From assembly GCF_000699445.3 (NCBI RefSeq), contig NC_067198.1, positions 32,206,536 to 32,270,535 of the forward strand: a stretch of DNA of 64,000 bases, given 5' to 3'. The notes below the pieces were generated by a model. The model ran no database searches. It was given only the letters and a program-made list of their open reading frames with translations, and had not been told where the DNA came from. Shown here in pieces: positions 61,801 to 64,000 of the stretch (positions are counted from its first letter, which is position 1; each line of letters opens with the position of its first letter). This stretch comes from Schistosoma haematobium. Taxonomy: Eukaryota > Platyhelminthes > Trematoda > Strigeidida > Schistosomatidae. Made by a program: the position numbers and the translations under genes.

Positions 61801-64000
61801 GAATATAATACGATTATTTAAATGTTTCTGTTATAATAATTAAAGGTCACAGAGGTGTAAGAAATAAATAAAGTGATATGATGAGCATTTACGAATAAAA
61901 TAATGAGAATATAAGACAGATGCAGTAAAAATAATAATAATAGGATAATCAAAATAATTAAGGCCAAGGTAGCGATAATGATAAGACGTACTTCTTTTGT
62001 ATGCATAGTTCTGGTTTAAGTTCGTGAATGGTAAGAGCTTCGGCTATTTTTAAGAGTTGGATACGAAGAAATCTGGATAGATTTGAACGAATCATATAAA
62101 CAACCTTAAAATCAAACTGTGGATCTGTAGACTGGTTACAGTCAATTAGATGTTCAAGTATAGAACTCCTAACTGCTTTCCATTCACCCTTATAGAACCA
62201 AGCTGGGATATGTTCCCGTATCCGAGTTGATTAATTTCATTAATGTATTGTATTCAATCATCTTTGATTAATTAACTTTTGAATAATATATCTATTTCTA
62301 TTCTTATTCCTTTACAAATTCTTTTTAATTATGCATAAAGATTATATGTATCATATTACAAAATTTTTTAAATGTTTCCACTTCCTTAATTAATCGGGTT
62401 ATATACAAAATGATACGATAATAATGTGGTTTATTATTAATTGACAATTTCGTTCAATTTGTTTAGAATTTCTAGACTTAAATAAAATAATCCTAATTTT
62501 GTCTAGTTTTGTTGTTTTTTTTCCAAATATAGTTACTTTCTTATTTTTAATCTGATTTTGTTCTTTAATTGAACTATAATTAAGTTTTTATTTATATGGT
62601 CAATTTAAGAGAAAAATTATAATTCATTAGAATTTTTTCTTTCATTTATTAGTTTTATAATCTTTTGTGTTTTACTAATGAAACTTATGAAGATTTTATA
62701 GACTAGTAATGGTTTAATTCATTTTTAATATCACATGGATAACAAAACTAAACAAATCACATTAGATATTGTTTTCATTTGGGTTTTTTTTCGAAATTTT
62801 CATCCTATATGAATGGGTAATTTGTCTATTAAATACTCAAAGTGATATTATAAGCATTTGAAATTAAGAAAAATTTAAAGGTAAATTAATATTATCCTCT
62901 TCAAACTACTCCCCGTATTTGGCAATGCATTTGTTTTATCTCCATCTTCACTGTTCAAAATTTCCGTCGACGGACTCAGAAATCATTTGTTTTTCAGCTG
63001 TTTCAACGTTTCACCTTTTACTGAAATCATATAAACAGATGATTTTTCGAAATTTAGTAAATCATTATTCATCTGGATAGTAGATTGGCGATCGGCAAAC
63101 ATAAGAGATCGAAGGTTTTTGTTGTTTTGATTAAAGCAGAAGGTCGATAATGATCCTGATCTTGTATATTCCCTATGATACCATGACCTCAATTGAAGTG
63201 CCTTATGAACTTGAAGGGAGATATTTTCTTCATTGGGTTGAACTTTTTTCAAGCTTCATAAAAATGTAATAATAGCTCATTTCGTACATACACACTGGAC
63301 ATACTAGGTAGGAAGAATAATATCACATTCTATCTCTGTTTAACAACTGTACGTAATGTATCAGTATTTAATATGTTTACTTATAGTGATAGCTTCAATG
63401 TGTAAGTGACTGGTATTGCACTCTTGAAAAATTATTAACTCTGTTGAAACTAATCCACCATGTATTTGACATTTAAGATCTTAATATGGGCGTACTGTCA
63501 TTAATGCTTACAGTTTAAATTTAAGGTGCTGATTATTGTTTCCGTCATGATCATAAAGTGTAATGTCAGTAGTTTTCATCCGTTATTTTATGCCTAGTGA
63601 TTTCCTTTTCTGAAAAAAACGTTGTTTAAAATACTTTAACTACCTGAAATGTTTCATTGACAATGCGTTGAGTATTAGAGTTTGACAAGTCCCCATATAG
63701 ATTTCAACAATTTATTCTTCATGAATCATGTACTCCTGTTATTTTCTAAAAAATACAATATATTTATAAAATTGTACTGTTTGTTTTCAGTGTAGGATTT
63801 ATTGTTAGATGCTTAGTACAGTAACATACAGGTTCAGTTTTCGTTAATAAAGTAGTGAAAGTAATATATTTCTTTGGATTCTCTTTATTTTCTTTTTTGC
63901 TGCTTCAGACTAAAGCTTATGGCTCACGACACATACATTTGGGTCTTACTCATCAAGGTGTAGCTGAATTTATAGGCAACCGGCGCCAAAAGTTATATCC
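43424..64000 (+). CDS. FERM-domain protein (protein 4.1/FRMD/EPB41L type), first 246 aa in 8 exons
   Basis: This is a membrane-cytoskeleton adaptor by family: FERM domains bind membrane lipids and cytoplasmic tails of membrane proteins. Exons 43424-43495, 47363-47482, 48176-48218, 48911-48992, 51435-51532, 51669-51813, 52535-52622 and 63909-64000+ join in one frame with matching phases and GT-AG borders. F1 starts YFVVSVRLLEDEKMEE, followed by REYFGLRYLEHE and RWIDLTRNL. F2 includes VSFRVKHYPADP, YLLYHQLRRDLISGRL and LAALVVQVELGD. F3 begins near LDTYGIDPIRVK and IHLGLTHQGVAEF. The order and spacing are typical. The last part of F3 and the C-terminus lie beyond the window, so the subfamily (FRMD3/5, FARP/FRMD7 or EPB41L) cannot be decided. 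Confidence 0.92.
43790..46980 (-). mobile_element. CR1-clade LINE, minus strand, defective
   Basis: Endonuclease blocks read TETWLIHNF (46.83 kb), RKRGGVLLYIANNI, LGEFNAPNISW (46.2 kb) and LANSDHTVLSF. RT blocks read DKSSGPDDIHPRIMKS (45.28 kb), VINYRRVSLTT, LLSREQHGFRRSLSCL, VDVIFIDLSKAFDEVSH (motif A) and SFLHGRRQTVRVNG. The C-terminal 'TRGDLTLAYRIL' and 'FSHRVVNYWISLPEH' blocks are at 44.1 and 43.93 kb. The YADD region is replaced (LLAHDMK, 44.64 kb). Multiple stops and frameshifts plus an inserted element near 46.33-46.64 kb make it inactive. Confidence 0.85.
46330..46643 (+). mobile_element. SINE-like RTE deletion derivative nested in CR1
   Basis: The left two-thirds (about 46350-46510) match the 5' UTR of the RTE element at 58.2-58.05 kb (GGAAAACCCTGATTCTAAAC; GGCCCCCTAAGAA). 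This is fused to an RTE 3' terminus (GTGCCTCTTTGTACCAATATTTATG) and an (AAAT)n tail at 46625-46643, also seen at 60.56 kb. The coding region is missing altogether. The insertion interrupts the CR1 endonuclease frame. Confidence 0.7.
47363..47482 (+). CDS. FERM gene exon 2
   Basis: The exon has 40 codons, phase 0. It encodes GKWLFEEICCQQGVMQEREY and FGLRYLEHEMLSSPTK, matching the 'LFD.VC..L.L.E.DYFGL.Y' signature of F1. Acceptor TTTTATAG|GAAGAT, donor ACAAAG|GTAAAG. Confidence 0.92.
47483..48175 (+). other. FERM intron 2
   Basis: 693 bp, AT-rich, no repeat that I recognise. Confidence 0.8.
48176..48218 (+). CDS. FERM gene exon 3 (43 nt)
   Basis: This small exon encodes RWIDLTRNLSSQLK plus one base, the 'WLD..K.I..Q' segment of F1. 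Acceptor TTTACAG|CGTTGG, donor CAAGC|GTAAGT. Confidence 0.9.
48370..48541 (+). repeat. Foldback unit with Penelope-type hammerhead and tail
   Basis: An 18-bp perfect inverted repeat (48370-48387 with 48449-48466) encloses a hammerhead-like core. A tail ending CCTTGGTAATGATACC follows and is shared with copies at 11.3 and 49.9 kb. Penelope-like elements carry hammerheads in their terminal repeats (established), and a Penelope coding fragment lies at 61958-62235. Confidence 0.7.
48388..48442 (+). ncRNA. Penelope-type hammerhead core
   Basis: Core CTGAGGA is 48391-48397. Helix II is GTGGCTTA (48399-48406) with TAAGTCAC (48410-48417), eight pairs including one wobble, with one extra G at 48398. 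The GAAACGTC box is 48418-48425 with minimal helix III ACGT. Cleavage is predicted after C48425. An inner 7-bp hairpin AGAAAAT/ATTTTCT follows (48426-48442). Helix I near the core is not the standard one, so activity is uncertain. Confidence 0.6.
48911..48992 (+). CDS. FERM gene exon 4
   Basis: The exon encodes TYPRQVSFRVKHYPADPIVD and LRLPKS, the F1/F2 junction strand ('F.VKFYP..P'). Acceptor TTTTCCAG|ACACTT, donor TCCCA|GTGAGT. Confidence 0.92.
49320..49880 (+). pseudogene. RTE LINE fragment (internally deleted)
   Basis: GGVHQNCPLSLSLLNFVTGM (RT motif B, near 49430) is followed, after a large deletion, by the C-terminal block HQLRWLGYVLRMPNH (near 49650) and a 3' end like that at 31.75 kb (AACCAATGGTTAGAGACT near 49.83 kb). 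It lies opposite in orientation to the 31.5-33 kb copy. Confidence 0.7.
49884..50032 (+). repeat. Hammerhead-unit relic (second copy)
   Basis: It contains the perfect 8-bp stem GTGACTTA/TAAGTCAC (49893-49900 with 49904-49911), then AAAACGCCAGAAATATAATT, TTCTACTTACTGGGATG and the tail CCAATGCTCAATTTG to CCTTGGGAATTATACC. The CTGANGA box is lost and GAAA is AAAA, so no cleavage is expected. Confidence 0.7.
50776..50910 (-). repeat. RTE 3'-UTR fragment
   Basis: It matches 31490-31620 in the same strand sense (TCAGTCAGTC, then CTACAATGTAGAATCAGGCA and GATGAACACC). It directly adjoins the solo LTR at 50929. Confidence 0.6.
50929..51328 (-). mobile_element. Solo LTR, 400 bp, GGTAG target duplication
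   Basis: On the plus strand it begins TGTTATGAATTT and ends CATCCACAACA, with perfect GGTAG at 50924-50928 and 51329-51333. Read on the minus strand it aligns with the middle of the 18374-18883 LTR (TTGGTATATAAAC TATA region; GGGCTAGAC(A/G)GG block). It lacks an internal region, so it is a solo LTR of the same family, in reverse orientation and somewhat shorter. Confidence 0.87.
51435..51532 (+). CDS. FERM gene exon 5
   Basis: The exon encodes YLLYHQLRRDLISGRLVVQT and DVLVRLAALVVQ, the F2 helices ('YLLYLQ..RDI..GRL'). Acceptor CTTTCAG|CTACCT, donor GTTCAAG|GTAAGT. Confidence 0.93.
51669..51813 (+). CDS. FERM gene exon 6
   Basis: The exon encodes VELGDISAQEPLETSVKNDK, then HQYLREFRVLHNQTERLESL and IIKEHEKL, the end of F2 with the 'Q.E.GDY' motif and the helix preceding F3. 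It is 136 nt from exon 5. Acceptor GTTATCAG|TGGAAC, donor CTGGA|GTAAGT. Confidence 0.93.
51814..52534 (+). other. FERM intron 6
   Basis: 721 bp. A phrase near 51.93-51.95 kb (GTTGGACTTTCAACCACTAG) resembles the tRNA-like relic at 23.1 kb. No other signal is seen. Confidence 0.7.
52535..52622 (+). CDS. FERM gene exon 7
   Basis: The exon encodes NFLPSEAASELIHLASSLDT and YGIDPIRVK, the F2-F3 linker helix and first strand of F3. Acceptor TCTTGAAG|GAATTT, donor GTTAAG|GTATGA. Confidence 0.92.
54400..55650 (+). repeat. Candidate degenerate LINE 5' region
   Basis: This is a noticeably GC-richer block within AT-rich intron (e.g. AAAGTTCGGGGGAACTATAA at 54415, CCGAGGACAAAGTCGTATTG at 54591), of the type seen in LINE 5' regions. 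At 55.25-55.55 kb faint RT-like phrases (AYIDNVVQFKCDY in one frame) occur between stops. The assignment is inference. Confidence 0.4.
56109..58411 (-). mobile_element. RTE-clade LINE with target duplication, internally deleted
   Basis: The element is flanked by TTTGATCTT (56100-56108 and 58412-58420), with an (AAAT)n 3' tail at the left and a 5' UTR at the right. The RT on the minus strand stays in one frame from 57621 to 56683, with in-frame stops near 57190 and 56986 and at about 56680. Motifs are EDQTGFRYDQGCTDHIF, FLDISIAFDSLDKIVLW (motif A), SNGVRQGYPIPPFLFN (motif B), FEHADDIVLL (HADD in place of YADD), CFALSKCNVILQD and RGEINSRIMKARAAYANLGH. At 2.3 kb it is shorter than full-length RTE elements, and the endonuclease is missing. 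Confidence 0.83.
58765..58835. repeat. (TA)n microsatellite, about 70 bp
   Basis: A long TA run with a TG interruption near its right end, in FERM intron 7. Confidence 0.95.
60040..60615 (+). pseudogene. RTE LINE 3' fragment, plus strand
   Basis: It begins with KLVYLGSCVIGDPHMTDETN and ETRAIYANLGHLRR and continues along the same C-terminal RT region as the minus-strand 56.1-58.4 kb element, with large drift. The end (GGCGCCCCTTTATACCAATA, TTTGTGTGTTTAGATAATAA) is the family 3' terminus. It is truncated at 5'. Confidence 0.8.
61958..62235 (-). pseudogene. Penelope-like element: GIY-YIG endonuclease C-terminal fragment
   Basis: On the minus strand one open frame of about 90 codons reads RIREHIPAWFYKGEWKAVRS, then SILEHLIDCNQSTDPQFDFK, VVYMIRSN and FLRIQLLKIAEALTIHELKP, and ends ELCIQKKYVLSLSLPWP before TAA. 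The 'R..EH.P', 'S.I..H', 'FKV' and 'L.I.EAL.I....P.LC.QK' pattern is the distal part of the Penelope GIY-YIG endonuclease. It has no start codon and no RT upstream in this copy, so it is a truncated fragment. Confidence 0.75.
63909..64000 (+). CDS. FERM gene exon 8 (cut by window end)
   Basis: The exon encodes TKAYGSRHIHLGLTHQGVAE then FIGNRRQKLYP and continues past the window. It carries the 'LG.T..G...F.G' turn of F3. Acceptor TGCTTCAG|ACTAAA. The preceding intron is 11.3 kb. Confidence 0.9.

Larger units (their letters stand above)
52623..63908 (+). other. FERM intron 7 (11.3 kb)
   Basis: The intron contains LINE-like sequence at 54.4-55.65 kb, an RTE element at 56.1-58.4 kb, a (TA)n at 58.77 kb, an RTE 3' fragment at 60.0-60.6 kb and a Penelope fragment at 61.96-62.24 kb. 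52.6-54.4 kb and 62.3-63.9 kb show nothing assignable. Confidence 0.8.

Overview
This looks like nuclear DNA of a blood fluke (Schistosomatidae, most likely Schistosoma). The evidence is strong AT-richness, multi-kilobase introns beside 45-59 nt introns, a 34-nt microexon, tRNA-derived SINE-like repeats carrying Sm-alpha-type hammerhead ribozymes, and many copies of RTE-, CR1- and Penelope-like retroelements. The species is an inference. No prokaryotic signal, rRNA or convincing functional tRNA gene was seen.

Two host genes are readable, arranged head to head. On the minus strand (30853 down to 4702) eight phase-compatible exons encode the N-terminal 257 residues of a BRSK/SAD-family Ser/Thr kinase. 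The start codon, Gly-loop, catalytic Lys, HRD, DFG, T-loop Thr, CPE motif and C-lobe are all present. The C-terminal UBA-like and AMPK-related part must lie in exons I could not find below 4702 or outside the window. On the plus strand (43424 to the window end) eight exons encode the first 246 residues of a FERM-domain protein (protein 4.1/FRMD/EPB41L type), which runs off the right edge. The two start codons are about 12.6 kb apart.

The rest is intron and intergenic DNA filled with mobile elements. 1-4.7 kb: SINE remnants. 4.8-22 kb: kinase introns with two adjacent hammerhead SINEs (7.3-7.75 kb), a 280-bp TIR element (9.58-9.86 kb), a Penelope-type hammerhead relic (11.3 kb), a minus-strand hammerhead SINE (17.3 kb), a solo LTR with CTAGC duplication (18.37-18.88 kb), an 80-bp (TA)n and a dead RTE element (20.45-21.94 kb). 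22.5-30.8 kb: kinase intron 1 with a palindromic SINE pair and a CR1 relic. 30.9-43.4 kb: intergenic region with RTE copies, an LTR-like unit with long inverted ends, and a nearly intact CR1/L2-type LINE (36.1-38.8 kb). 43.5-63.9 kb: FERM introns with a CR1 LINE interrupted by an RTE-derived short insertion, hammerhead foldback units, a second solo LTR (GGTAG duplication), two RTE copies and a Penelope GIY-YIG endonuclease fragment.

The most interesting signal is the set of small self-cleaving RNA motifs. One has intact core and helices (7635-7680). One shows a compensatory helix change with a mutated core (17334-17379). One is Penelope-type within an 18-bp foldback (48370-48466), and its relic at 11.3 kb appears flipped relative to its own tail. 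All coordinates and alignments were made by eye.
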